A DNA stretch of 64,000 bases from Chryseobacterium limigenitum (GCF_900114875.1 NZ_FPKW01000003.1:248001-312000); one strand, 5' to 3'. Shown: positions 8,473 through 17,596, counted from the first letter of the stretch. Numbers and translations are program-made. Notes: generated by a model from the sequence alone, not told the origin.

Positions 8473-8763
8473 TTATATTACGATAGAGTTTTTATTAAGA
8501 TTGAATTCAAATAATGAAATGTAAGGTGGTGCACGAAAGGATCGTGAAGCGATCAGAAAAGTTGAATAGCAAGGTTTGTAAATGATGTCACGATTTATAC
8601 AGAAAAATAAAAATGCTAATTGACTCTGCTTATAAATAGAATTATCGGCAAAAATTACCATGTTCTCTTCCAAGTATATTTGGGAGCCTGGCTTAATGAA
8701 AACAATTATATAGAAAAAAAATATAATCTTTCCAAAAAATATTTTTATAAAAAAATATTTCAT
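8473..8763 (-). CDS. Short putative secreted protein, uncertain
   Basis: A 96-residue reading frame directly upstream of, and co-oriented with, the surface protein gene (gap 46 nt). It has a lysine- and phenylalanine-rich hydrophobic N-terminus, a possible signal peptide or membrane anchor, followed by GSQIYLEENMVIFADN and an ASRSFRAPP stretch. The composition is partly low complexity because the DNA is very AT-rich, so it may be a chance frame. The same-strand location and the signal-like start make a real small exported protein possible. I do not recognise a family. Confidence 0.4.
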   Translation of the reverse strand: MKYFFIKIFFGKIIFFFYIIVFIKPGSQIYLEENMVIFADNSIYKQSQLAFLFFCINRDIIYKPCYSTFLIASRSFRAPPYISLFEFNLNKNSIVI

Positions 8764-9463
8764 TCGAGTTTTCTATTAGTTTTTAGTTAAATCCAAAAAT
8801 TAAGATTAAGTAGAACTTACATTTATTTTTAGACAATATTGGTTTTTAACCAATCAATTATTCAAATATAGAAATAATTAATTATAAATCCGAAATAAAT
8901 ATTATAGAATAGAATTAATTTATAATTGCGTAATGTATTATTAATTTAAATGTAAATAATTAAATCAATTAATTAATCGTTGATCTCTCTGATAAAAGCC
9001 AATACAAAAAAAACTGTGAAAATGAGAAGTACTGTCTTTATTAGGACACAATTCTTATTCTCTTTTAAAAGTGTGAAAAAGATCAGAAAAAGATTACAGT
9101 TTAAGAAATCGAGGATTCTACGGAGTTAGTTTAAAATTCAAGCGTATCTTTAGGTGAGGAACGAAGTGATCTGAAGAAATGTAATATTCTGATAGTCATA
9201 TTATTTTGTTTTCAAAGAAGAAAATAAGCAATGGCCACAGACTGATTGAATATAAAATCTCCGAGCGGAAGCGATGGGATTTTTTGTATCCGGAATTAAA
9301 GGAAAAATAACTAAATTGGAAAAGTCTTCTAAATTAAATAAAAAAGAGCTTGAGACTATTCTAAATGTATTTGTGAAAAAAGCGCAATAATAAATTCTAA
9401 AAATAAAAATGCCTTTAAGAGTGTAAATTTTTAGAGGCAGTTTTTGTTATAAATATGATGATC
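8764..9463. other. Gene-poor AT-rich stretch
   Basis: About 700 bases with no convincing gene. It contains a small hairpin TTGGTT-TTT-AACCAA (8839-8853), which may belong to the promoter or leader of the leftward unit, and a terminator-like pair AAAATCTCC / GGGATTTTTT around 9255-9285. A 38-codon open frame (9274-9390, +) ends in LNKKELETILNVFVKKAQ, which faintly recalls the tail of small Bacteroidota XRE regulators. It has no upstream domain and may be a remnant or chance. Confidence 0.5.
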
Positions 9464-10024
9464 TTAATTTCTACTTTTATCAATTTTATCTGTTTCTCTC
9501 AAATAAAATTTTAAGTTTTTTTGAGTGAGTTTGTCGTAACCCTCTTCTTCAATACTTTCCAATTGAGCTTTAATAAATTTGTCCTTTTTCGTTTTTAATA
9601 AATAATCTCTCATCGAAATGATCTCGGTTGCCATATAGATTTCCCTTTTCAAGTAAGTTGCAATATTTTCTTTATTACCTACACAGCCCATTTGGTATTT
9701 CATAATAAGTGGATTATCAGTATAGAATTTATAAATTTCCAAAAACCTTTTATCATTTCTTTTAAGAAGTTCTTGGCTTGAATATAATCTTAAAGAATTG
9801 CTTCCATTTTTAGCAAAGAAATAGAGCTCATCATTCTTGGCTGTTTTAGATATTTCTTTGAAGTAACCATAAATAATACTTGACTCACCATCAATTCCCA
9901 TGTGTGAAGATTCTGCATAGTCGATTGTATCTAAAGGTTTTGCTAATGCTTTTACTTTTTGAGAGATTTGAGCATTTATGAAACATAGCTGAAAGACAAG
10001 AAGAAAAACAATTTTTATTTTCAT
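9464..10024 (-). CDS. Secreted hypothetical protein
   Basis: A 186-residue protein. The start at 10024 is chosen because it gives a clean signal peptide (MKIKIVFLLVFQLCFINA, then Q); the longer frame from 10054 only adds residues ahead of it and would overlap the terminator of the preceding gene. The mature part is charged and mostly helical in appearance with an ELYFFAKNGSNSLRLYSSQELL segment. One cysteine (MGCVGNK). I do not recognise a family. It is a single gene in its own transcription unit downstream of the DUF7674-like module, separated from it by an intrinsic terminator. The product is probably periplasmic. Confidence 0.7.
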   Translation of the reverse strand: MKIKIVFLLVFQLCFINAQISQKVKALAKPLDTIDYAESSHMGIDGESSIIYGYFKEISKTAKNDELYFFAKNGSNSLRLYSSQELLKRNDKRFLEIYKFYTDNPLIMKYQMGCVGNKENIATYLKREIYMATEIISMRDYLLKTKKDKFIKAQLESIEEEGYDKLTQKNLKFYLRETDKIDKSRN

Positions 10025-10039
10025 GCTATAAATATAAAA

Positions 10040-10070
10040 AAACTCCCCAAACAAAACGTTCAGGGAGTTT
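10040..10070 (-). terminator. Intrinsic terminator after the DUF7674-like module
   Basis: AAACTCCC and GGGAGTTT pair around a 15-nt loop and, read leftward, the stem is followed by a run of T residues. It lies just after the stop of the gene ending at 10083. Confidence 0.8.
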
Positions 10071-10082
10071 TAAATCTAATTT

Positions 10083-10478
10083 TTATTTACCAAAGAATAT
10101 TTCGTCTTTCTTTTGTTGTTCTACATATATTTCCTGAAATTTTACAGGCATATAATTGTAAAGATCATTCCAATATTGGACTTTAGTGTGCTTTTTAAAG
10201 CTTTCAAAAGACCTTATAAAAAGGTTTTCAATCATATCTTTTACATAAGGATTTCCTTTTTTGTAAATGAATTCCATCAGTTTAATATGATGTCCTATGA
10301 TATTGATCTTAGATTCTAATAAAAGGTCTTTCAGATAATTGATGGTCGCCTGTATTACTCCGGCAAAATTATTTTGTTTTGATAATTGAGTGATCTCACT
10401 TCTGATTGATGGATAGAAAAATTTTAAATACTCTACAGCCATTTTTTGGTTAATAGTTTGCATTTGCACATTCATCAT
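10083..10478 (-). CDS. DUF7674-like cytoplasmic protein, copy 2
   Basis: A 131-residue all-helical-looking soluble protein, paralogous in layout to the gene at 10707-11063. Both begin with a short helix, share an IYKKGNPYVKDMIENLFIRSFESF / IYRNGDLKLKNAVESTFIYSLDNF block (hydrophobic pattern and N-G/GN dipeptide aligned), and both finish with a FQEIYVEQ / LQKIYSKQ segment. I associate this shape with the DUF7674 family, not certainly. Function is unknown. Several in-frame ATGs (10478, 10475, 10466) make the exact start uncertain. It is the last gene of a four-gene leftward unit built from two copies of a small membrane protein plus this protein. Confidence 0.75.
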   Translation of the reverse strand: MMNVQMQTINQKMAVEYLKFFYPSIRSEITQLSKQNNFAGVIQATINYLKDLLLESKINIIGHHIKLMEFIYKKGNPYVKDMIENLFIRSFESFKKHTKVQYWNDLYNYMPVKFQEIYVEQQKKDEIFFGK

Positions 10479-10526
10479 AATTAATATTTTTCGAATACTT
10501 CTATTGCCGCGAAAACCGTACCAAAC

Positions 10527-10658
10527 TTATAAGCAGGCGGCAAAAACAAATACACCTATTATGATGGCAATATGAGTTGCCAATATTTCCATATTGTGTC
10601 TGGAATTAGACTTTTTCCATTGTTTCCAGTCGAATTCTTTTCTGATTTTTGTCTTCAT
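10527..10658 (-). CDS. Small membrane protein, copy 2 (43 residues)
   Basis: A 43-codon gene. The protein starts MKTKIRKEFDWKQWKKSN, a basic amphipathic head, and ends with one transmembrane helix (ILATHIAIIIGVFVFAACL). It lies in the gap between the two DUF7674-like genes, co-oriented, 48 nt after the first and 48 nt before the second. Its topology (basic cytoplasmic head, single C-terminal helix) matches the 53-residue protein at 11068-11229. This repeats the small-membrane-protein plus DUF7674-like order and is the main reason to call it real. Too short for family recognition. Confidence 0.6.
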   Translation of the reverse strand: MKTKIRKEFDWKQWKKSNSRHNMEILATHIAIIIGVFVFAACL

Positions 10659-10706
10659 AACTTTAACTTTTTTGTAATAAAATGGGTGAAATATGTAATG
10701 AAAATT

Positions 10707-11063
10707 TTACATTCCATGTTTATAAATCTGTTTTGAATAAATTTTCTGCAAGTCAATAGAAATATGACTAAAAATAACTTTTCTGTATTCCTCATTACAA
10801 AATGTGGTAAAATTGTCAAGAGAATAAATAAAAGTGCTTTCTACGGCGTTTTTTAGCTTTAAATCGCCGTTTCTGTAGATGTCATCCATCTTTTGTAAGC
10901 TTTTAAATAAAAGATTTCTGTCGTTTTGGCGGATCATGTTTTTAATACGATCCGTAAAAGTCTGGATAACACTGTAAGAATTTTGACTTTTATTGTTTTC
11001 CAATTCATTTTGAATGTCGGGAACCACATCTGTAATTTCCTGAGCAGCTTGTAAATAATTCAT
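10707..11063 (-). CDS. DUF7674-like cytoplasmic protein, copy 1
   Basis: A 118-residue soluble protein (MNYLQAAQEITDVVPDIQNEL) with a helical, Q/N/D/K-rich composition and no signal peptide. Its central and C-terminal blocks align by eye with the protein at 10083-10478. The DUF7674 label is from memory of this Bacteroidota family and is uncertain. It begins 4 nt after the stop of the small membrane protein at 11068-11229, so the two are very likely translated together. A physical partnership with the membrane peptide is plausible but unproven. Confidence 0.75.
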   Translation of the reverse strand: MNYLQAAQEITDVVPDIQNELENNKSQNSYSVIQTFTDRIKNMIRQNDRNLLFKSLQKMDDIYRNGDLKLKNAVESTFIYSLDNFTTFCNEEYRKVIFSHISIDLQKIYSKQIYKHGM

Positions 11064-11067
11064 ATTA

Positions 11068-11229
11068 CTATTGATTTTGATCTAAAAATTTAATGAAAAC
11101 ACCAAAAATAAAGACGACCAAAAAAGCGATCAATATAAGATGATAAGGCTTTAACCATTTTGGTGTTTTTGGTCCTTTGCTTTTTAATCTTCTTAGTGTA
11201 TCCAATCTGTTTAATGTCTTTAAGTCCAT
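11068..11229 (-). CDS. Small membrane protein, copy 1 (53 residues)
   Basis: Chosen start at 11229 (MDLKTLNRLDTLRRLKSKG) because the longer frame from 11304 runs through AT-rich promoter-like DNA. The protein has a strongly basic head, the sequence GPKTPKWLKPYH, then one transmembrane helix (LILIAFLVVFIFGVFIKFL) and a short DQNQ tail. First gene of the leftward four-gene unit. The region upstream contains ATATAATTTG, close to but not exactly the TAnnTTTG element. Confidence 0.6.
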   Translation of the reverse strand: MDLKTLNRLDTLRRLKSKGPKTPKWLKPYHLILIAFLVVFIFGVFIKFLDQNQ

Positions 11230-11406
11230 TTTGTATGTTTTGAAGATTAAATGCCAAATTATATTCCTTTTAATATTTATTTTATTTAAGTGTTTTAAAA
11301 TCAACGTTTTGTGTGTTTTTTAATTAAAATTTTAAAGCAAAAAAGCCTGTCAAAATGATAAGGTTTTTATCAGAATGAAATGATGGTCATTGTTTGATTT
11401 TATTAA

Positions 11407-11414
11407 TATCTTTG
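11407..11414 (+). promoter_or_regulatory. -7 promoter element (TATCTTTG) for the nucleoid protein gene
   Basis: A perfect TAnnTTTG match 20 nt upstream of the ATG at 11435. Its position inside the longer reading frame from 11390 supports 11435 as the start. Confidence 0.6.
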
Positions 11415-11434
11415 CAGTCCATAAAAATCAAAAG

Positions 11435-12448
11435 ATGTTTTCAAAAATAGTAGTACACAGAGTCGGAAATAAAATCAACGGAGAGTCTTTAATACTTTCT
11501 CAGGAAGAATTGCAGTTGGAAGAAGGGATGGCAGAATCGCTTGAAGATTACTTTTTAGGGTCTTTTAAGTCTGAGGAAACATTTAATTTTTACAGTGATA
11601 CCTATTTGGTAAATAATCATGTTTTCAGTTCTGTATCTGAAATTTTTGACGATAAAGCCAAGTTTCTTTGGGAAGCCGAAAATATTGCGAAGCATCTTTT
11701 TGAAGTTGCCGAAAACCCAAGAGTTATGGGAGGAGAATTATTTATCGTTTACTTTGAAGACGATAGAGAAGGTGATGAAAAAGTAGATAAGATCGGGATT
11801 TTTAAAACCGAAAAAAGAGAGCCATTCTTAAAAATAGCTCCTCAAGGCGACAGTTTTGATATTGAAAAAGACTTGGGAATTGGCTTGTCAAAAATTGATA
11901 AAGCTGCTTTAATCTACAATAATCATAAAGAAACCGGATATGTACTTTCTGTGGTTGATAATAACAAAAACGGAGATATGTATTACTGGTTTGAGGATTT
12001 TTTAAAGGTAAAACAACGTGATGATGAATATTTTCACACGCAGGAAGCCTTAATGGTTTACAAAGATTATATCACCAAACAACTTCCTCAGGAATTTGAG
12101 GTTTCTAAAGCAGATCAGGCAGATTTCTTAAATAAATCAATTAATTTCTTCAAAGAAAAAGAAGAGTTTAAGTTGGACGAATTTGCAGCTGAAGTTTTAG
12201 GAGACGAACACGTGATCGAAAGTTTTAATAATTTTAAAACAGATTACGAACAGGATATGCAGATCAATATTGCGGAAGAATTTCCGATCAGTGAAGCAGC
12301 TGTTAAAAAGACGCAGAGACATTTCAAGAGTATCATTAAACTAGATAAAAACTTCCACATCTATATCCACGGCGACCGTCAGAAACTGGCTACCGGAGAA
12401 GATGAAAAAGGGAAATATTATATGCTGTATTTCGATAAAGAAGTTTAA
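11435..12448 (+). CDS. Nucleoid-associated protein, NdpA/YejK family
   Basis: A 337-residue protein of the 37-kDa nucleoid-associated (NA37) family. The start MFSKIVVHRVGNKINGE is where family members begin; 15 extra codons upstream contain the promoter element. The family-typical N-terminal VVHRVGNK, the KFLWEAENIAKHLF/FEVAEN segment, a GELFIVYF strand with an acidic loop, and a C-terminal half with SINFFKEKEEFKLDEFAAEVL and FHIYIHGDR are all visible. Family members bind DNA and associate with the nucleoid; the precise role is unknown. Single-gene unit, facing the sdh operon, with a shared hairpin between. Confidence 0.85.
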   Translation: MFSKIVVHRVGNKINGESLILSQEELQLEEGMAESLEDYFLGSFKSEETFNFYSDTYLVNNHVFSSVSEIFDDKAKFLWEAENIAKHLFEVAENPRVMGGELFIVYFEDDREGDEKVDKIGIFKTEKREPFLKIAPQGDSFDIEKDLGIGLSKIDKAALIYNNHKETGYVLSVVDNNKNGDMYYWFEDFLKVKQRDDEYFHTQEALMVYKDYITKQLPQEFEVSKADQADFLNKSINFFKEKEEFKLDEFAAEVLGDEHVIESFNNFKTDYEQDMQINIAEEFPISEAAVKKTQRHFKSIIKLDKNFHIYIHGDRQKLATGEDEKGKYYMLYFDKEV

Positions 12449-12470
12449 AAAAACGATATAAAAATTCACT

Positions 12471-12503
12471 AAACCTTATAGGTTTCAAAAACCTATAAGG
12501 TTT
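12471..12503. terminator. Bidirectional hairpin between ndpA-like gene and sdhB
   Basis: AAACCTTATAGGTTT and AAACCTATAAGGTTT form a perfect 15-bp stem with a 3-nt loop between two convergent genes. It is followed by few T residues in either direction but is the obvious shared stop. Confidence 0.75.
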
Positions 12504-12535
12504 GATAAAATGATATTTTAAATCAGATTATCTGA

Positions 12536-13285
12536 TTATTTTTTTCTAAAAAGCAAAGCTCTGTTATACTCATAATTCATTCTGGCGATATTCAAAACAG
12601 AAATTCCTTGCGGACATTCCACTTCACAGGCTTCGGTGTTAGAGCAGTGTCCGAAATGTTCAGCATCCATTTGTTTCACCATATTTAACACACGGCTGCC
12701 TCTTTCTTCTTTTCCCTGTGGAAGTAAAACCATATGTGTGATCTTTGCAGAAGTAAATAACGCTGCACTTGCATTTTTACAGGTCGCCACACACGCTCCA
12801 CAACCAATACACGCCGCAGAATCAAAAGCTTCTTCTGCAATTTGATGAGTGATCGGAATGGCCGTTGCATCAGGAGCCTGACCGGTATTAATCGATACAA
12901 AACCACCGGAAGAAATAATTCTGTCAAACGCAGAACGGTCTACTTTTAAATCTTTTTTCACCGGAAAAGCTTCAGCACGAAAAGGCTCAATCAAAACAGT
13001 TTCTCCGTCTTTGAAAGAACGTAAATGAAGCTGACAGGTTGTTGTATTTTTTAAAGGTCCGTGAGCCAATCCGCTGATCATCATTCCGCATTGTCCGCAG
13101 ATTCCTTCACGGCAATCGTGATCGAATTCTACGGGTTCGTCGCCTTCAATGATCAATTTTTCATTCAAGGTGTCGAGCATTTCCAGAAAAGACATGTGAG
13201 GATTTAATGCTGTTAAATCATAATTCACCAGTTTTCCTTCACTCTGATTATCTTTCTGTCTCCATATTTTAAGGTGTAAATCCAT
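12536..13285 (-). CDS. sdhB: Succinate dehydrogenase/fumarate reductase iron-sulfur subunit
   Basis: A 249-residue electron-transfer subunit that passes electrons from the FAD of SdhA to menaquinone at SdhC. The N-terminal plant-type ferredoxin domain binds a [2Fe-2S] centre with Cys58, Cys63, Cys66 and Cys84 (CREGICGQCG, then TTTC). The C-terminal domain has CIGCGACVATC and a later CEVECPQG for the [4Fe-4S] and [3Fe-4S] centres. Gene order C-A-B is standard for Bacteroidota type-B complexes. It is the last gene of the unit, separated from sdhA by a 152-nt spacer carrying a palindromic repeat. Confidence 0.96.
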   Translation of the reverse strand: MDLHLKIWRQKDNQSEGKLVNYDLTALNPHMSFLEMLDTLNEKLIIEGDEPVEFDHDCREGICGQCGMMISGLAHGPLKNTTTCQLHLRSFKDGETVLIEPFRAEAFPVKKDLKVDRSAFDRIISSGGFVSINTGQAPDATAIPITHQIAEEAFDSAACIGCGACVATCKNASAALFTSAKITHMVLLPQGKEERGSRVLNMVKQMDAEHFGHCSNTEACEVECPQGISVLNIARMNYEYNRALLFRKK

Positions 13286-13322
13286 AATTTCTGTGTTTGG
13301 GTAGTAATTAAACTATTGTGAT

Positions 13323-13413
13323 TTTTAACACATAAGTCACATGAGATTTAAGAAGTTTCATATTAAACTTAAAATATCTAATGTGTTAAAATCTTTTGAA
13401 TCTTTTGTGGTTA
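13323..13413. repeat. Palindromic intergenic repeat between sdhA and sdhB
   Basis: Outer perfect 11-bp arms TTTTAACACAT (13323-13333) and ATGTGTTAAAA (13381-13391), inner AAGTTT/AAACTT, and a right end CTTTTGAATCTTTTGTGGTTAA that nearly equals the right end of the element at 41274-41440. I read it as a diverged member of the same interspersed family inserted inside the operon. Confidence 0.55.
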
Positions 13414-13437
13414 AAAAAGGTACTTTTTATCAAAATT

Positions 13438-15354
13438 TTATTTATAACTTCTTACGGTTGGCTGTATTTCTTCAAAAATCAAAGGTTCTTTAATCAATTC
13501 AGGCTCGTTGCTTTCACCTTTCCAAGCCCAGGCTGAGATAAATTGAAATTCTGAATCATTCCTCAAAGCTTCTCCATCCGCAGTTTGGTATTCTTCACGG
13601 AAATGCGCTCCGCAGGACTCATTTCGGGTTAAAGCATCATAGCACATAAGTTCACCAATTTCAAAATAATCGGCAACTCGACCTGCTTTTTCCAGTTCGG
13701 TGTTCATCGTGTCACCTTGTCCGGAAACTTTGACATCTTTATAAAATTCCTGTTTCAGTTTTCGGATCTCTTGGATGGCATATTCTAAACCTTCTTTATT
13801 TCGGGCTAAACCGCAATAGTCGTATAACAGTTTTCCTAAGGTTTTATGAAAATGATCAACGGTTTTTGTTCCATTAATATTGATAAACCTCTTAATCTGT
13901 TGTTTAACTTCATTTTCAGCTTTTTCAAATTCAGTATTTTCAGTTGATATTTTTCCGGTGTGAATTTCGTTGGATAAATAATTTGCAATCGTGTAAGGGG
14001 CAATAAAATAACCATCAACGGAGGCTTGAAGCAAAGAATTTGCGCCTAATCGATTGGCTCCGTGATCCGCAAAATTAGCTTCACCCAAAGCAAATAATCC
14101 GGGAATTGTTGTCATTAATTCATAATCAACCCAAAGTCCACCCATCGAAAAGTGCGCGGAAGGAGATATCATCATGGGTTCCTGATAGGCATCATATCCT
14201 GTAATTTTAAGATACATATCAAACAAATTTCCATATTTCTCCTGAATTTTTTCTTTTCCCTGTTCGTTGATCGCTTTAGAAAAATCAAGATAGACCGCAT
14301 TTTTTAACGGACCGATTCCGAAACCTGCATCAATTCTTTCTTTAGCAGCTCTTGACGAAATATCTCTAGGAGCTAAATTTCCGAAAGCCGGATATCTTCG
14401 TTCCAAATAATAATCTCTTTCGTTTTCCGGAATATCATTCGCTTTTCTGGTTTCATTTTCTTTTAAAGGAACCCAGATTCTGCCGTCATTTCGTAAAGAT
14501 TCAGACATCAAGGTTAATTTTGACTGATAATCTCCAGACTGCGGCAGTGAAGTAGGATGCACCTGAATCCAGCTTGGAGAAGCCATCAACGCACCTTTTT
14601 TATGAGCCCGCCAAATCGCAGAACCGTTGCAACCCATCGCCAATGTCGATAAATAGTAAATTTTGCCATAACCGCCCGTTGCCAACACTACGGCGTGGGC
14701 GGCATGACTTTCAATGTCTCCTGTGTCCAAATTCCTGACGATAATTCCTCTGGCTTTTCCGTCAATCATAACCAAATCCAGCATTTCATGTCTTGAAAAT
14801 AATTGCACGCTTCCTTTTCCGACTTGTCGCATCAAAGTTTGGTAAGATCCCAATAACAATTGTTGTCCGGTTTGTCCTCGTGCATAAAAAGTCCGGCTTA
14901 CCTGAACACCTCCGAAAGAACGGTTATTCAGATATCCTCCATATTCTCTTCCAAACGGAACGCCTTGTGCAACGGCCTGATCGATGAGGTTTAAAGAGCA
15001 TTCTGCCATTCTGTAAACGTTGGCCTCACGTGCTCTGAAGTCGCCACCTTTTAACGTATCAACAAACATTCTGTAAACGCTGTCGCCATCATTTTTATAA
15101 TTTTTGGCCGCATTTACACCGCCTTGTGCCGCAACAGAATGGGCTCTCCTTGGACTATCCTGAAAACAGAATGATTTCACATTATAGCCCATTTCTCCCA
15201 ATGAGGCAGCGATTGAACTTCCGGCTAACCCTGTTCCTACGACAATAACGTCAAGTTTTTTTCGGTTTGCGGGGTTTACGAGTTTGGCTTTCTTTTTATA
15301 GTTATCCCATTTCTGTTCTAATGGTCCTTCCGGTATTTTTGAATCTAAAATCAT
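13438..15354 (-). CDS. sdhA: Succinate dehydrogenase/fumarate reductase flavoprotein subunit
   Basis: A 638-residue catalytic subunit that oxidises succinate to fumarate (or the reverse). FAD-binding [15 protein letters not shown] is near the N-terminus (about residue 41), the covalent-flavin histidine region is [17 protein letters not shown], and the substrate region has [20 protein letters not shown] followed by the capping-domain loop with [12 protein letters not shown]. The length suits the type-B (Bacteroidota/epsilon) family. It starts 11 nt after the sdhC stop. Together with mdh at 22.3 kb and the upstream transporter it forms a route from imported C4-dicarboxylates into the respiratory chain. 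Confidence 0.97.
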   Translation of the reverse strand: MILDSKIPEGPLEQKWDNYKKKAKLVNPANRKKLDVIVVGTGLAGSSIAASLGEMGYNVKSFCFQDSPRRAHSVAAQGGVNAAKNYKNDGDSVYRMFVDTLKGGDFRAREANVYRMAECSLNLIDQAVAQGVPFGREYGGYLNNRSFGGVQVSRTFYARGQTGQQLLLGSYQTLMRQVGKGSVQLFSRHEMLDLVMIDGKARGIIVRNLDTGDIESHAAHAVVLATGGYGKIYYLSTLAMGCNGSAIWRAHKKGALMASPSWIQVHPTSLPQSGDYQSKLTLMSESLRNDGRIWVPLKENETRKANDIPENERDYYLERRYPAFGNLAPRDISSRAAKERIDAGFGIGPLKNAVYLDFSKAINEQGKEKIQEKYGNLFDMYLKITGYDAYQEPMMISPSAHFSMGGLWVDYELMTTIPGLFALGEANFADHGANRLGANSLLQASVDGYFIAPYTIANYLSNEIHTGKISTENTEFEKAENEVKQQIKRFININGTKTVDHFHKTLGKLLYDYCGLARNKEGLEYAIQEIRKLKQEFYKDVKVSGQGDTMNTELEKAGRVADYFEIGELMCYDALTRNESCGAHFREEYQTADGEALRNDSEFQFISAWAWKGESNEPELIKEPLIFEEIQPTVRSYK

Positions 15355-15365
15355 AGTTTCTCAAT

Positions 15366-16022
15366 TTAATTGGCGGTGAAGAATACATAAATTGGCATCA
15401 AAGCAAATCCAACACTGATGATGATTGAATACGCTATTCCAACGGTTTTAAACCAATTCACAAACTTCGGATGAAATAATCCCAAAGTTCTGATGGCGCT
15501 GTAAATCCCATGGATCAGGTGATAGCACAACGCAACCATTGATAACACATAAATGATGACATACCACCATTCTTTAAAAACAGTTACCACAAGAATATAG
15601 AGATCTTTATTTCCATTTTCATCCAAAGGGGGATTTCCGAATTTGTAGATATACCAGAAATTCTGAAAATGAATCACCAGAAAAATTAATAATAATGTTC
15701 CCAGAATTCCCATATTTCGGGAAGCCCATTTGCTGGCTCTTCCTCTTCTGTCGGATTGGTAATTTCCGCCTGATTTTTTATTTTTTAACGTAATGATAAG
15801 TCCATCAACTGCATGAAGAATAATACTTGCATACAAAACATAGGAAACGATTTTAATGATAATGTTTCCCGATAAAAAATGTGAGTAGGCATTAAATTGT
15901 AAATGTGCCTGCTCCTGCGGTAAAAACAGCTGAAGATTTCCCAAGAAATGGATCAACAGAAAGAAGGCCAGGAATAAACCTGTAAGACACATCAGCATTT
16001 TTCTTGATAAGGTAGACAGCAT
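15366..16022 (-). CDS. sdhC: Succinate dehydrogenase cytochrome b subunit
   Basis: A 218-residue integral membrane protein with five hydrophobic segments, anchoring SdhAB and binding two b hemes, as in type-B complexes. Histidines sit in the helices where heme ligands are expected (LLIHFLG, ASIILHAVDG, FLVIHFQN, CYHLIHGIY). It passes electrons to menaquinone. It precedes sdhA by 11 nt. A 125-nt spacer containing an inverted repeat separates it from the dicarboxylate carrier gene upstream. Confidence 0.94.
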   Translation of the reverse strand: MLSTLSRKMLMCLTGLFLAFFLLIHFLGNLQLFLPQEQAHLQFNAYSHFLSGNIIIKIVSYVLYASIILHAVDGLIITLKNKKSGGNYQSDRRGRASKWASRNMGILGTLLLIFLVIHFQNFWYIYKFGNPPLDENGNKDLYILVVTVFKEWWYVIIYVLSMVALCYHLIHGIYSAIRTLGLFHPKFVNWFKTVGIAYSIIISVGFALMPIYVFFTAN

Positions 16023-16061
16023 ATTTTTTTGATTTTTAATTTTAATTAATGGCTGGATGTG

Positions 16062-16134
16062 GGAAGTAGGAGGCTGGGAGTTTATAAAAAGTGAAACTAC
16101 TATGCGTTAACAAAACCTCTAGCTTCCTACTTCC
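16062..16134. repeat. Inverted repeat between DASS gene and sdhC
   Basis: GGAAGTAGGAGGCT (16062-16075) pairs with AGCTTCCTACTTCC (16121-16134) with one G-T wobble. The wording resembles the GGCTGGAAGTTAGAAG sequence at about 39633-39648, suggesting a dispersed palindromic family. In RNA it could shape differential expression within the operon. Confidence 0.5.
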
Positions 16135-16147
16135 ATCTTCCCGCGTT

Positions 16148-17578
16148 TTAATAATATCCTAGCACTTTCATCCAAAGACCGCCCACTCCCATATAAATAA
16201 TGAGTAAGACAATTCCTATTTCCAAACCTCGGAGCCACCAAGCTTTCAATTCAACATATCCACTTCCGAAGAAAACCGGAGCCGGACCATGACCATAATG
16301 CGTCAAAACGCCATAAATTGAACCTAAGAAGCCGAGCATCATTGCCAACAGCATCGGAGGAATTCCTACGGCAACTCCAACTCCTAATAAAGCGGCATAC
16401 ATTGCTGCAACGTGAGCGGTGGCACTCGCAAAAATATAATGACTGAAGAAGTAAACAATAATAATCACCGGAAAGGCCACGTACCAAATTAATCCACCGA
16501 TTTTAGCTTTAATCAGATCACTGAACCATCCGATAAACCCGAGTTCGTTGAGTGAACTGGCCATCATTACCAGAACTGCAAACCAAACGATCGTATCCCA
16601 AGCTCCTTTTTCTGCTTTTACGTCTTCCCAAGTCAATACTGAGGTTAATAAAAGTAGAGTTAAGCCAATAAAAGCAGTGGTTGTAGCATCAATTGATAAG
16701 GCTCCACCAAAGATCCAAAGGGCTAATAAAATGAAGAAAGCCAAGAGCATCAACCATTCATTTTTAGAAATTGGTCCCATTTCTTTTAACTTTTGGGCAG
16801 CCATTTTTGGAGCATCACCTGTTTTTTTCAATTCAGGTGGATACAATTTATATAAAACCAAAGGAACAACGAAAAATGCAACTAATCCGGGTACAAAACC
16901 GGCAGCAGCCCAAGACATCCAAGTGATGTTGATTCCTAAATTGGCAGCGAATTTCTGACACATCGGGTTACTTGCTGTTCCGGTCAAGAACATGGAAGAT
17001 GAGATCAGATTCATGTAATAACTATTGAGTGTTAAAAACGATCCGAGTTTTCTATGGGTTTCAGGTTTTTCAGGCACGGAATCAAAACTGATGGCCATAG
17101 ATTTCATGATGGGATAAATAATTCCGCCACCCCTTGCTGTGTTACTTGGGATTGCGGGAGCCAAACAAACGTCTGCCAAACCTAATCCGTAAGCGAGCCC
17201 TAAAGAACTTTTACCAAAAATTCTGATAAATAAAAAGGCAATTCTGTTTCCTAAACCTGTTTTGATAAATCCTCTTGCAATAAAGAATGAAATCCCGATC
17301 AGCCAGATTACTTTGTCTCCAAATCCTGAAAGTGCTTTTGTGATTGATTTTCCTGCATCTCCCGGAGCTACGACTTGAGTAAGCGCTGTAAAACCAATAG
17401 CCATCATACACATTGTTCCCATTGGAGCTGCTTTTAAGATAATTCCTAAAATGGTGGCTGCGAAAATGGCAAATAAATGCCAAGCATTTTCCGCAACGCC
17501 TTCCGGTGCAGGAATAAACCATATGATAAGGGCAACAGCAAAGGTGATTGCTATGGCTTTAATATTAATTTCTTTCAT
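16148..17578 (-). CDS. DASS-family dicarboxylate/anion transporter
   Basis: A 476-residue inner-membrane carrier with about 11-12 hydrophobic segments. It carries paired helical-hairpin signatures of the divalent anion:sodium symporter/CitT family: AIPSNTARGGGIIYP (SNT motif) and GTASNP in the first half, and SATAHVAAM in the second. Family members move succinate, malate, fumarate, 2-oxoglutarate or citrate, either with sodium or by exchange. Its place between an outer-membrane porin and SdhCAB points to C4-dicarboxylate import, which is inference. The best-matching subgroup seems to be the CitT/TtdT-like exchangers. Gap to the porin gene is 18 nt. Confidence 0.9.
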   Translation of the reverse strand: MKEINIKAIAITFAVALIIWFIPAPEGVAENAWHLFAIFAATILGIILKAAPMGTMCMMAIGFTALTQVVAPGDAGKSITKALSGFGDKVIWLIGISFFIARGFIKTGLGNRIAFLFIRIFGKSSLGLAYGLGLADVCLAPAIPSNTARGGGIIYPIMKSMAISFDSVPEKPETHRKLGSFLTLNSYYMNLISSSMFLTGTASNPMCQKFAANLGINITWMSWAAAGFVPGLVAFFVVPLVLYKLYPPELKKTGDAPKMAAQKLKEMGPISKNEWLMLLAFFILLALWIFGGALSIDATTTAFIGLTLLLLTSVLTWEDVKAEKGAWDTIVWFAVLVMMASSLNELGFIGWFSDLIKAKIGGLIWYVAFPVIIIVYFFSHYIFASATAHVAAMYAALLGVGVAVGIPPMLLAMMLGFLGSIYGVLTHYGHGPAPVFFGSGYVELKAWWLRGLEIGIVLLIIYMGVGGLWMKVLGYY

Positions 17579-17596
17579 AATAGTCAGTTTTAATGA

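Noticed and set aside
9274..9390. 38-codon frame with a regulator-like tail
   Set aside because: Too short to call; lies after a terminator-like pair and lacks any upstream domain. Kept only as part of the gene-poor region.
16548..16958. 136-codon plus-strand frame inside the DASS gene
   Set aside because: Antisense shadow of a well-supported membrane carrier; no family features.
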